NCBI GenBank assembly: GCA_024400395.1
Contig: JAKSMW010000011.1
Span: 1-64,000, forward strand
Origin: Bacteroidales bacterium
GTDB taxonomy: Bacteria > Bacteroidota > Bacteroidia > Bacteroidales > F082
Direction of reading: 5' to 3'
DNA: 64,000 nucleotides
Shown: piece after piece, positions 1 to 8,256 of the stretch
How positions within the stretch are numbered: position 1 is the stretch's first letter
Layout of the letters: each line of letters opens with the position of its first letter
Position numbers and translations under genes: made by a program
Notes under the pieces: generated by a model
The model's database searches: none
The model's input: only the letters and a program-made list of their open reading frames with translations
Told to the model about the DNA's origin: nothing

Positions 1-46
1 TTTCCGGACGTTTTTTGCGCTTTCCCGCACTTTTTTAAAACGAAAA

Positions 47-727
47 TTACGCCAAATCACAATATTTGAATGAAATTTTTTTTTCGGACATTTCCATTTT
101 TATCATTCCGATGAGAATAAAATTGATAAAAATGTTCTCGGCAGCCCTTTTCTTTAGGTGTGAAATCTCTAAAAATTCATCAAAACTTATCGTTTTGTTT
201 TCTTCCAAATACTTTAAAAGCATTTTCTCCTCTTCTGAAAATGTTATTTTTACAAAACTTTTATCATTTTCATGTTTCCACACCTTTATTAATATGCTGT
301 TTGCAATGATATTTTCATCCTTGACACGTACGTACACCTTATATATATTATTATGGTCAGGAGCTTTGTGTTTGTGATGTTGACTTTTGGGAATAATTAC
401 TTCAAGGACGTTTTTTCCATTGATGTTCCATTCTTTTGCTGAAAATTCAACTGCGGGCTTGCAGTACAACTCGGCTGCAGTCTGTATCATGTGTTTTTCT
501 TCTTCAGATCTTATACCTGAAATTGTGCCGTTGTCCTTAACACCTATTAATAAACGTCCTCCATCAGTGTTTGCAAATGCCACTAAAGACCTGGCAATTT
601 TCTTGCAGTCGGAAATCTCAAACTTGAAATCCAACATCTGATGTTCGCCTTCTGCAATTAACTTCTGAATATGACCTGATACCATCCTGATATTTTTCTG
701 CAAAAATAAATCATTTTTTATAACCAT
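47..727 (-). CDS. AlbA_2/Schlafen-type putative DNA-binding protein
   Basis: A 226-residue protein. The N-terminal part (about residues 20-150) has the hallmarks of the AlbA_2 (Schlafen AlbA) domain: an acidic entry motif with the DFK of 'MLDFKFE', then 'ARSLVAFANTDGGRLLIGV', the usual glycine-rich strand of this fold, and a later 'YVRV' strand. The last 60 residues look like a small winged-helix-like tail. The domain occurs in bacterial proteins annotated as transcriptional regulators or putative ATP-binding proteins; the actual activity is not known here. The gene stands alone, reading toward the left edge, with no recognisable promoter in the AT-rich sequence behind it. The fold is a good match; the function is open. 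Confidence 0.8.
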   Translation of the reverse strand: MVIKNDLFLQKNIRMVSGHIQKLIAEGEHQMLDFKFEISDCKKIARSLVAFANTDGGRLLIGVKDNGTISGIRSEEEKHMIQTAAELYCKPAVEFSAKEWNINGKNVLEVIIPKSQHHKHKAPDHNNIYKVYVRVKDENIIANSILIKVWKHENDKSFVKITFSEEEKMLLKYLEENKTISFDEFLEISHLKKRAAENIFINFILIGMIKMEMSEKKISFKYCDLA

Positions 728-1323
728 TGTAGAATTGCATGAAATTTCAATCGGGTAGGAGGGTTGGTCTGTACGCTGCTCTACAAGCCTGTTTTAGGCG
801 TTTTAAAGACACTTGATTTTTTGTGGTATCATTGACTATTTTATGCGGAAAAAGCGTTTAAATCAAAAATTAACAAATGTTAATTCATAGGGTTGGGATA
901 AAAAACAAAATTAACAAATATACATACAAAATAATAATTAATTGACAAACAATGCGTTGTATAAATGTAAATATTTATATTACAAATGTAATTTTATAAA
1001 CAAAAATTAGTAATGTTAAAATATTGAGTAAATTACCAAATAATATATAATAAGTTATAAATCAAGATAATAAATAAAGAATTTAAAGTTTATCTTTAAA
1101 AAATGAATAATTTTATATACAGTAGTATTTTATGTGATAATATATTGTAAGCATTTGATATAAAAGTATTTATATGAGTTTTTTAAATAATACATTGAAA
1201 GTTTTGTTTGTGGTTCTAAATTTTACAAAAATAAAATGCAATAAATTAACTTTTGTAAGAAAAAATTATTTACTTTTGTAACTTCAAATAATGCCAAAAT
1301 GGAATTTTTTAGAGGTATATACA
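728..1323. other. AT-rich intergenic region with small palindromes
   Basis: No gene is supported in this stretch of nearly 600 bases. From about 840 onward the sequence is extremely AT-rich and contains short inverted repeats, the clearest being 868-885 (8-base arms TTAACA-type around a 2-base centre) and a smaller ATTACAAATGTAAT at about 978-991. They could be operator sites for the XRE regulator that follows, but similar palindromes arise easily in such AT-rich DNA. Confidence 0.5.
1271..1278 (+). promoter_or_regulatory. Bacteroidetes -7 box before XRE gene
   Basis: TACTTTTG fits TAnnTTTG, with TTTG 15 bases upstream (1252-1255) as a candidate -33 element. It lies about 45 bases before the ATG at 1324 and argues for that start over the ATG at 1291. 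Confidence 0.55.
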
Positions 1324-1827
1324 ATGGAAACTTTTAAAGACAGACTTGCTCACATTCTCAGGTCGAAGAATTTGACTGGCACACAGTTCGCTGGTTTGAT
1401 GGGAATACAGCCATCAAACGTGTCACATCTGCTTAGCGGAAGGAATAATCCGAGCTTGGATTTTTTGGTCAAACTTAAGGAAACTTTTCCGGAATATAGT
1501 TTTGATTGGATTATTTTAGGTAAGAAACCAATTACGATGGTTGAACCTTACAATGTCGCTGAACAGCCTGAAATACTCAACCAAATTGAGAAAGACCCCG
1601 ATATTAAATTAGATTTTGGTGTTGCGGAAGAAAATGTTGCATCAGATGATTCTGACCAGTCGTCGGTTATTGATGAAATAACAGAAAAATCATCATTTTC
1701 CGCTGATAATCAAAATGTTGTGATAAATAAACACGATTTTCACAAACATGACGACCGTCCTAAAAAAATTCTAATCATGTATGAGGACAACACTTTTGAG
1801 GTGTATAATTCGCGCAGACAATATTAA
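1324..1827 (+). CDS. XRE-family helix-turn-helix regulator
   Basis: A 167-residue DNA-binding protein. Residues 1-65 form a Cro/C1-type helix-turn-helix: 'FAGLMGIQPSNVSHLLSG' is the helix-turn-helix core, followed by 'NPSLDFLVKLKETFP'. An acidic, low-complexity linker (about 75-135) leads to the short C-terminal strand pair 'KILIMYEDNTFEVY', a tail seen on many Bacteroidetes XRE proteins. The start at 1324 is preferred over 1291 because it begins the HTH fold directly, has AGAGG nine bases upstream, and fits the -7 box at 1271. The target is unknown; autoregulation through the AT-rich region upstream is possible but is inference. It is transcribed toward nrnA, which has its own promoter. Confidence 0.85.
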   Translation: METFKDRLAHILRSKNLTGTQFAGLMGIQPSNVSHLLSGRNNPSLDFLVKLKETFPEYSFDWIILGKKPITMVEPYNVAEQPEILNQIEKDPDIKLDFGVAEENVASDDSDQSSVIDEITEKSSFSADNQNVVINKHDFHKHDDRPKKILIMYEDNTFEVYNSRRQY

Positions 1828-1881
1828 ATATGTTTCCTTATTAATAATATTTTATTAATGTTTTGAAAACGATTTTTTTTG

Positions 1882-1889
1882 TATCTTTG
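1882..1889 (+). promoter_or_regulatory. promoter of the nrnA-FKBP operon
   Basis: TATCTTTG matches the -7 consensus exactly; TTTG at 1862-1865 lies 16 bases upstream. The start codon is 26 bases downstream. Confidence 0.65.
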
Positions 1890-1915
1890 CTTTCTGAAAA
1901 AAATAGAAAAGAATA

Positions 1916-2938
1916 ATGTTTAAAGAATTGTTTTTCAATAGCTTTAACAATTTTATCACTCAATACAAAAGGGTCGCTATCGTATCTCACGTAAATCCGG
2001 ATGGTGATGCGATTGGGTCGTCGTTGGCTTTTTATTATTTCCTTTTAAAGTTTGGAATTGACGCCAAGATTATCATACCGAATGATTATCCGGAATTTTT
2101 GGCGTGGATGCCTGGAATTGAGGATATTTTCCTTTATGACAAGGATCCGGAAAAAGGTGCTGAATATCTGAATAATGCTGATTTGATTTGCTATTTGGAT
2201 TTTAATTCACCGTCCCGTACTGGATTGATTCATAATGATTTATGCCATTGTAAGAAAACTCCTAAACTTTTGATAGACCATCATCGTGACGCTGATCTTT
2301 CGCAATTCGTCGGGTATATTTCTGAAGTTGAGACTTCAAGTACCTCTGAATTGGTGGCTGAACTTATCAAATCACAGGGTTTTGAAAAATATTTAGATGA
2401 TAAAATTGCGACATGTCTTCTTGTCGGAATTATGACTGATACGGGTTCTTTCGCGCATTCAATTTATCATCCAAAAACATTCAGGATTTGTGGTGAATTG
2501 ATTTCCCCCACAGTCAATTATGCATTGATTCACAGTAATATATACAATACTTTCTCGGAAAATAGGATGCGTCTGCTTGGCTTTTGCATCAGCAACAGGA
2601 TGACGATTCTGCATGAATATAATACTGCTTACATATATTTGAGTAAGGAGGATCTGGAGTCTTTTAACTATCAAGTTGGTGATACAGAAGGAGTTGTGAA
2701 TTATCCGTTGATGATTGACAGCGTAAAAATGTCAGTTTTGATAACGGAACGTCAAGGTGTTATAAGATTGTCGTTCAGGTCAAAAGGCGAATTTTCTGTT
2801 CATGAATTGGCGAAAAGTCATTTTGGCGGCGGCGGGCATACAAATGCTGCGGGTGGAACGATGAATTGCACTCTAAATCAAGCTGTTGACAGACTTTTGG
2901 AAGTGCTTCCACAATATAAAAACTTGCTTAACAAATGA
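1916..2938 (+). CDS. nrnA: DHH-family bifunctional oligoribonuclease/PAP phosphatase
   Basis: A 340-residue cytosolic phosphoesterase expected to degrade short RNA oligomers and dephosphorylate 3'-phosphoadenosine 5'-phosphate. All family motifs are present: 'SHVNPDGDAIGSS' (H25, D29, D31), the DHH triad at 122-124 in 'LLIDHHRDAD', 'GIMTDTGSF' (D176), and the DHHA1 glycine loop 'GGGGHTNAAGG' near 305. Length is normal. It is first in an operon with three FKBP lipoproteins and its stop overlaps the next start by 4 bases (ATGA). A neighbourhood of nrnA with a GldI-like isomerase is, as far as I recall, common in Bacteroidetes, which suggests an ancestral arrangement rather than a direct functional link. 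Confidence 0.92.
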   Translation: MFKELFFNSFNNFITQYKRVAIVSHVNPDGDAIGSSLAFYYFLLKFGIDAKIIIPNDYPEFLAWMPGIEDIFLYDKDPEKGAEYLNNADLICYLDFNSPSRTGLIHNDLCHCKKTPKLLIDHHRDADLSQFVGYISEVETSSTSELVAELIKSQGFEKYLDDKIATCLLVGIMTDTGSFAHSIYHPKTFRICGELISPTVNYALIHSNIYNTFSENRMRLLGFCISNRMTILHEYNTAYIYLSKEDLESFNYQVGDTEGVVNYPLMIDSVKMSVLITERQGVIRLSFRSKGEFSVHELAKSHFGGGGHTNAAGGTMNCTLNQAVDRLLEVLPQYKNLLNK

Positions 2939-3474
2939 GGTTACGTCTGAATTTCATACTATCAGTTTCTGTCATAATGGCAATAGTTATCATGCTTTCA
3001 TGCAAAAATAATTGCCAGATGCAGCAATCTTCTCGATTGGTCGATGCGAAAGAATGCAGGGAAAGCATGGAAAAGGCAAACAGATACATTGTAATTCAAG
3101 AAAATGAAGCAATCAACGATTATATTGAACGGCATCAGATGAATGTGGCTGAAACTGGTAGCGGGCTGCGTTATCGTATTGTAAAACAATGCGATACGGA
3201 ATTTATCAAACGTGGTGATGTCATTTCCATGGAGTATGAGGTGCGATTGCTGACAGGTGATTTGCTGTATTCATCAAAAGAAAATGGAAAGAAGACCTTT
3301 CTTGTTGGAAAAGGAGGCGTTGAAAGCGGCTTGGAAGAGGTAGTCTTGCATCTTCATAAAGGCGATGTCGCAGATGTCATCATTCCGTCGCATTTAGCGT
3401 TTGGTTTGCTTGGAGATGGAGACAAAGTGCCACCGAGAGCGGCGTTGATTTATAAAATAAAAATTTGTAACTAA
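2935..3474 (+). CDS. FKBP-type peptidyl-prolyl isomerase lipoprotein (GldI-like)
   Basis: A 179-residue lipoprotein. The signal peptide ends in a lipobox (IMLSC, Cys23), so the protein should be lipid-anchored in the envelope. Residues 85-179 form one FKBP domain: 'RGDVISMEYEVRLLTGDLL', 'FLVGKGGVESGLEEVVLHL', 'GDVADVIIPSHLAFGLLG' and 'PPRAALIYKIKI'. The gene is translationally coupled to nrnA by an ATGA overlap. Single-domain FKBP lipoproteins in this position resemble GldI, a gliding/T9SS accessory isomerase; that fits the T9SS cargo elsewhere in the window, but orthology would need a tree. Role inferred: folding of exported or outer-membrane proteins. Confidence 0.82.
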   Translation: MRLRLNFILSVSVIMAIVIMLSCKNNCQMQQSSRLVDAKECRESMEKANRYIVIQENEAINDYIERHQMNVAETGSGLRYRIVKQCDTEFIKRGDVISMEYEVRLLTGDLLYSSKENGKKTFLVGKGGVESGLEEVVLHLHKGDVADVIIPSHLAFGLLGDGDKVPPRAALIYKIKICN

Positions 3475-3498
3475 TTGATTTTTAATAAATAATCTATC

Positions 3499-4374
3499 AT
3501 GAAAAAAGTATCATTATTAACAGTGGCATCTTTATTGATGCTTGCAATCGTGACCAGCTGCGGCAATAAAAGCCCTTATTCAGGTTACAAAACAACAGAA
3601 AACGGACTTTATTATCAATTCTTTGTTCAAAACGAAGGAAATTTGCCTCAAGTTGGTGAATTGGTCGAAGTGACATTGTCTTGTGACGTAAATGACACAG
3701 TGTCAATCATTCCTGCTTCAATGAATATCCTTAAACTTGCTGAACCGACATTCAACAGCGACTTTATGGAAGGCATTGCGATGATGCACATTGGCGATTC
3801 TGCCTCATTCATCGTAAACATTGACTCAACATTCAAGTATGTTTTCGGCGCAAAAGAACTTCCGGAACAGTTCAAAAGCACGGATATAATGAAGTTCAAC
3901 GTTAAAGTTTCTGACATTTTCCTTGAGAGTGATTATACCAAGAGGATGATTGAGAAAATGAAAAACAAAAATCCTGAAGAGACTGCAAAGTCAGCTGAAG
4001 AATTTAGTAACTATTTGGAAACCAACGGTGTTGTAGCCGAACCAACAGAGTCAGGTCTTATCTATGTCATGACACAGGATGGCAATGGTGAGATGCCGGT
4101 AAAGGAAAACACAGTGAAGGTTCACTACACAGGAAGACTTCTTGACGGAACAGTTTTCGATTCATCAGTAGAAAGAGGCGAACCGATTGAGTTCCCACTC
4201 GGAGTCGGTTATGTCATTCCAGGCTGGGACGAAGGTATTGCCTTGATGTCAAAAGGTGAAAAAGGAATCCTTTATATTCCTTGGTTCCTCGCTTACGGCG
4301 ACAGAGGTGCAGGCGCACTTATCCCTCCGTACTCGAACTTGGTTTTTGAAGTGGAATTAGTTGATTTTGAATAA
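3499..4374 (+). CDS. two-domain FKBP-type isomerase lipoprotein
   Basis: A 291-residue lipoprotein (lipobox IVTSC, Cys21). The N-terminal half (about 25-145) is a degenerate FKBP-like domain. The C-terminal half (about 185-291) is a canonical one, with 'VKVHYTGRLLDGTVFDSS', 'VIPGWDEGIALMSKGEKG', 'YGDRGAG' and 'IPPYSNLVFEVELVDF'. The aromatic and aspartate residues that line the FKBP pocket (Y and F/D of 'HYTG..DGTVFDSS', W of 'PGWDEG') are retained, so the second domain is probably active. It follows the GldI-like gene after 24 bases and precedes the three-domain gene by 6 bases, so all are probably cotranscribed from the nrnA promoter. Confidence 0.88.
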   Translation: MKKVSLLTVASLLMLAIVTSCGNKSPYSGYKTTENGLYYQFFVQNEGNLPQVGELVEVTLSCDVNDTVSIIPASMNILKLAEPTFNSDFMEGIAMMHIGDSASFIVNIDSTFKYVFGAKELPEQFKSTDIMKFNVKVSDIFLESDYTKRMIEKMKNKNPEETAKSAEEFSNYLETNGVVAEPTESGLIYVMTQDGNGEMPVKENTVKVHYTGRLLDGTVFDSSVERGEPIEFPLGVGYVIPGWDEGIALMSKGEKGILYIPWFLAYGDRGAGALIPPYSNLVFEVELVDFE

Positions 4375-4380
4375 TTTGAA

Positions 4381-5709
4381 ATGAAAATAAAGCTGCCATA
4401 CATATTCATAGGTGTATTCTTCGTGATATTGTCATCTTGCGGTAATAATGCTTTCAAAGGATTCGACAAACTTGAAGACGGTATCTGTATTAAATTTCAT
4501 CGTGTTGACAATCAAGGAAAAATGCCGAAAATTGGTGATGTTGTCTTAATTGAGGTAAATCAATATTATGGCGATTCTCTTGGATTTTCAACGGTGGAAG
4601 AGTACGGTCAGCCTATGCGCTATGAGGTCTCTGAACCTTCTTTCGCTGGGGATATTATGGCAGCTTTATTGAATATGCACGTTGATGATTCTGCTACAGT
4701 AGCCTTTGTCATTGATTCTCTTTGCATTAAAACTTACGGAATGAAAAGCGTTCCGGACTATTTAACACCAGGGATGCCGGTGTATGCCGATATTCATCTC
4801 GTGGATGTGATTCCTGCTGAACAGTTGGAAAAAGAGCGTCGGAGTGAACTCCTTGACATGAAAACCAAAGATCAAGCGTTGCTCGCACCATATTATGCTG
4901 ATAAAAACAATAAGATAACAGACAGCGGACTGATAATTTTAGATGTAAATTCTAAAAACGGCAAAAAAGCCGTTGAAGGTGATATTTTGAAAATTTATTT
5001 CAGTTTGACGACATTGGATAACGATACTTTACTTTATTTCTTTGAAAATGAACCTATTGCCGTTTCTTGTGGCGATCAGGCTCTCGGTGTCGGCTTCGAT
5101 GAAGCATTGAGACTTGTGTCTGTTGGCGGCAACGGAAGTTTCGTCATTCCTTCAGCGTTGGCTTTTGACAGCGTTGGTCTTGAAAACAGCATTGCCCCTT
5201 ACACATCATTGCGCTTGGATGTGAAAATGGTTGATATTATGACACTTAAGCAATACGAAGACGAACAGAAACGTCTTGCAGAAATTGAAAAAGAAGAAGC
5301 GCAAAAACGTCTTGATGATGAACCAGCCAAAATCGAAGCTTTTATAAAAGAACATAATGTCCGTGTAAATCCTACCGCATCAGGGTTGTATTATCTTGAA
5401 ATACTCGAAGGAACTGGTGCTGTCGCGGATACTGGCGACATCGTTTCAATACATTATAATCTTTATAACATTGAAGATAAATTGATTGAGTCGAGTTTTG
5501 AAGGTGAGCCAATGCAATTTTCATTTGGAAAAGGAGAGATGGTTCCTGGAATAGAAGAGGCGATAAGTTATATGAAGGTCGGCGGAAAAGCCACGATTAT
5601 CGTGCCGTCTCCAATCGGATTCGGAGATATTGCAATTGACAAAGATCTCCCCGCAAATTCTACAGTGATTTTTGATATTGATTTCGTTGATTTACAGAAG
5701 AATAACTAA
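4381..5709 (+). CDS. three-domain FKBP-like lipoprotein
   Basis: A 442-residue lipoprotein (lipobox ILSSC, Cys20) with three consecutive FKBP-like domains: about 25-150, 170-285 and 335-442. A charged helix rich in Lys/Glu ('KQYEDEQKRLAEIEKEEA') joins the second and third. None matches the classical FKBP pocket as well as the upstream paralog; the third is closest ('DIVSIHYNLYN', 'MVPGIEEAISYMKVGGKA', 'GFGDIAIDKDLPANSTVIF'). It may act more as a chaperone than an isomerase. It is the last gene of the operon; its stop overlaps the stop of the convergent O-antigen ligase gene by 4 bases, leaving no room for a separate terminator. Confidence 0.85.
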   Translation: MKIKLPYIFIGVFFVILSSCGNNAFKGFDKLEDGICIKFHRVDNQGKMPKIGDVVLIEVNQYYGDSLGFSTVEEYGQPMRYEVSEPSFAGDIMAALLNMHVDDSATVAFVIDSLCIKTYGMKSVPDYLTPGMPVYADIHLVDVIPAEQLEKERRSELLDMKTKDQALLAPYYADKNNKITDSGLIILDVNSKNGKKAVEGDILKIYFSLTTLDNDTLLYFFENEPIAVSCGDQALGVGFDEALRLVSVGGNGSFVIPSALAFDSVGLENSIAPYTSLRLDVKMVDIMTLKQYEDEQKRLAEIEKEEAQKRLDDEPAKIEAFIKEHNVRVNPTASGLYYLEILEGTGAVADTGDIVSIHYNLYNIEDKLIESSFEGEPMQFSFGKGEMVPGIEEAISYMKVGGKATIIVPSPIGFGDIAIDKDLPANSTVIFDIDFVDLQKNN

Positions 5710-7151
5710 TCTTCAATAGTCTCGTAATAATTTTCTTTGTCAGCATGGTACGTGTCAATTGACGCTATTATCGCCATGCAGCTCCAAACCGGCACGGCAA
5801 GTTTGTCGGTATCAAGGAAGTTATTTAAAATTCCATGGACAAAATAACCAATCAATGCCAACGTGGCCGCAAGCACGATTACTTTTGACTCTTTGTTTTT
5901 AGCTCTTTTATATGTTGTCAAACCTGTGTAAACCATTGTTATGACAAGACTTACAACAATTAACGAACCGACTAATCCCATATCAGCCAATGCGCCGATG
6001 TATTCGCTGTGGGCGTTGCCTCCGTCACCGGAGTTGGTGCTGATGATGGTTTTGTTTCTTGACTCTTGGAAAGGTGCATAGACAAATTGGTAAGTTCCTG
6101 GCCCCCATCCGAATACCGGACGTTCTTCAAATAGCCTAATCGCTGAATTCCAACGATTTATACGTTCAAGATTTGATGCATCAGTGGAAATGTTTGTGAT
6201 TGACTGGATGTTTTCAACAAGATTTCCTGACGCATCCTGGTCATTACGTTCCAAAACATCGAAAATCTGTTGCTGGAAAGTAAAGAACAGACCAACTAAA
6301 ATTATTCCGACCGTGGCGAGATATTTGAATTTTATCTTCAGGAGAACACAGACCAAAACCATTGCCGAGGCGATGAGGCTTATCCATGAAGCACGGCAGA
6401 AAGAAAGTACGATTGCTCCCACCAACAGTCCGAAAACTGCAAAAACGATGATTTTTGTTGATTTTTTAATGTTCGGAACAAACAGATATGCCGCAGTGAG
6501 TATTATGTAAATTGCAAGAGCGGCTCCGTATGCGGTGTGGTCGTTGTAAAATGGGGTCATTACCCAATGCGCTGCATCTCCACTGAATCCGTTTCTCGCA
6601 TGGTTGAATATTGTGTATGAAACCACTATAACCAAACCTGCTGTGTATAACCACACAAATCTGTTGATGTTTTTAGGGCTTTTAAACAAAATCGCACACA
6701 TGAAATATGATGGTACGACAAACCACAACCTCGATAATGTGTATTTTATCGATACAACCGGCAATTCGCTCGTCACTGTCGTGAAGATCATCCATATAAA
6801 CATTATGTAAATCACTACTGACAGCGGATGTCTGGCAAGTTTTATGTCGTATTTTCTTTCATAAATCAATTTTGCGATGAAAAGAACTAACGAGCAGGAA
6901 AGAAGCAATTCCGATGGCATCGAAAGCGTCATTCCGGGCGCAAGACCGACATTTATTGATAAAGGTGTAGCTAAAGCTATGAGCAGCAATACTTTCTCAA
7001 ATGAAAAGACAAAAAGCATCATGACACACAACACCAACGGCATCGCAAAAATGATGTAGCTGTCTTTTCTTACAACGAAATACAGGCTTATTGCGATGAA
7101 CAATGCCGCAATAATATAGAGTGCCGCGGTTTTGACTGGCTTGGATGACAT
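5706..7151 (-). CDS. O-antigen ligase/polymerase family membrane protein
   Basis: A 481-residue protein with about ten to twelve predicted membrane segments. The Wzy_C/WaaL signature lies in a large loop at about residues 330-400: 'RPVFGWGPGTYQFVYAPFQ' followed by 'AHSEYIGALADMGLVGSL'. Members either polymerise polysaccharide repeat units (Wzy) or ligate chains to a lipid carrier or core (WaaL); sequence alone does not separate them. Its start codon shares one base with the stop of the chain-length gene (TAATG), so the two are translationally coupled. With the flippase upstream this makes a Wzx/Wzy-type surface polysaccharide set, though no glycosyltransferases lie nearby. Confidence 0.85.
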   Translation of the reverse strand: MSSKPVKTAALYIIAALFIAISLYFVVRKDSYIIFAMPLVLCVMMLFVFSFEKVLLLIALATPLSINVGLAPGMTLSMPSELLLSCSLVLFIAKLIYERKYDIKLARHPLSVVIYIMFIWMIFTTVTSELPVVSIKYTLSRLWFVVPSYFMCAILFKSPKNINRFVWLYTAGLVIVVSYTIFNHARNGFSGDAAHWVMTPFYNDHTAYGAALAIYIILTAAYLFVPNIKKSTKIIVFAVFGLLVGAIVLSFCRASWISLIASAMVLVCVLLKIKFKYLATVGIILVGLFFTFQQQIFDVLERNDQDASGNLVENIQSITNISTDASNLERINRWNSAIRLFEERPVFGWGPGTYQFVYAPFQESRNKTIISTNSGDGGNAHSEYIGALADMGLVGSLIVVSLVITMVYTGLTTYKRAKNKESKVIVLAATLALIGYFVHGILNNFLDTDKLAVPVWSCMAIIASIDTYHADKENYYETIED

Positions 7152-8080
7152 TATTTTGCTTGCAAACTTTTACGTTCCATTGCATAAACTACGAGTGCTG
7201 ACAGCAAACAAGCAGCAAGTCCGCAAAGAACCACTGCTATCCAGCGAATCGGATAAGCTTTTTTATCCGAAACGTAAGGTTCTGAAACAACATTCGTGAA
7301 TGACAATTCTGTGTTATAATGACGAACAAATTCTTCGTATTCGTATTTTGTGTAGCTATATACTTCGCTTTCAGAGGCTATGCGTTCCGTTAATGCTATT
7401 ACCTCTGGCCCGTATATTTCAAGATTCTTCTTCAATTCGTTAGCTTTTGAATTTCCGCCGTTTATAATAGATTTGGCGACTTCCCTCGATTGTTCTGGTA
7501 CGCTTATAACACCGTACTCTGATGCTATGTAACTCAATCTGTCTCTCAATGAATCTATGAACTTTTCCTGATGTTTGAGAGAATATTCGTACATCTTGAC
7601 AGACTGAAGACTTTTGCTTCTCTGAAGTTTCTGCAACTTCATGTCAAACAATCTGATGATGTCATTTACCATAGCACATGCTATTTCCGGATCTTTGTCG
7701 AGAACTTTTACAACAACGGCGTCGTATGGAGTCCTCGAAACACTGACATTGTCAAGATATTCACTGATAAGGGCTGTCTTCCAATATTTGTATCCAGTAC
7801 TGATTTCGTAATGGTCCATCAGATTGAAATCTTTGACAACGCTGTCCATTATTTCCTTCGACTGCATAACCTGAAGCATCTGCTCCGTGAATGTCTCATC
7901 GGAATAAGGATCATTAATGCTTGGATATAGTACGGCTTCGGATTTGTAAAGCGGCGTGATGAATGCGGGACCGGAAAAGACGACTCCTAAAATTGCAGCC
8001 GCAACTGATATTATGATGATGTGCCATTTCCATTTGCTGACTACCTGAAACATTGATGTGTTGTCAAAATAATTATCCAT
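7151..8080 (-). CDS. Wzz-type polysaccharide chain-length determinant
   Basis: About 309 residues. A membrane segment near residues 19-38 ('WHIIIISVAAAILGVVF') and a second near the C-terminus ('WIAVVLCGLAACLLSALVV') enclose a periplasmic region with coiled-coil character, the polysaccharide co-polymerase layout. The proline-containing stretch before the second segment ('KKAYPIRW') is typical. No tyrosine-kinase domain is attached. The start at 8080 (MDNYFDN) is preferred over the upstream 8110, which would add a non-homologous hydrophobic leader. It controls the length of polysaccharide made by the partner polymerase downstream. Confidence 0.82.
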   Translation of the reverse strand: MDNYFDNTSMFQVVSKWKWHIIIISVAAAILGVVFSGPAFITPLYKSEAVLYPSINDPYSDETFTEQMLQVMQSKEIMDSVVKDFNLMDHYEISTGYKYWKTALISEYLDNVSVSRTPYDAVVVKVLDKDPEIACAMVNDIIRLFDMKLQKLQRSKSLQSVKMYEYSLKHQEKFIDSLRDRLSYIASEYGVISVPEQSREVAKSIINGGNSKANELKKNLEIYGPEVIALTERIASESEVYSYTKYEYEEFVRHYNTELSFTNVVSEPYVSDKKAYPIRWIAVVLCGLAACLLSALVVYAMERKSLQAK

Positions 8081-8208
8081 TTTTAAAAATAATAAAAAAT
8101 ATAAATTCAATTTTCCTTTCTATGTTATTTTATATAACTGATTTACAATTTGTTAGCAAATATCTATGACTTGCAAAACGTCATAATTACCAGAATATAA
8201 AATTCTGC

Positions 8209-8216
8209 CAAAGATA
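8209..8216 (-). promoter_or_regulatory. -7 box for wzz-wzy pair
   Basis: TATCTTTG on the minus strand in the 176-base gap between the flippase stop and the chain-length gene. It implies a leader of about 120 bases. Confidence 0.45.
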
Positions 8217-8256
8217 CTAAAAATAACGTTACGCCCGAATGAATATTTTGCGGAAA

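Noticed and set aside
728..1323. Replication origin in the AT-rich stretch
   Set aside because: AT content is high, but there is no cluster of DnaA boxes and no origin-linked gene nearby.
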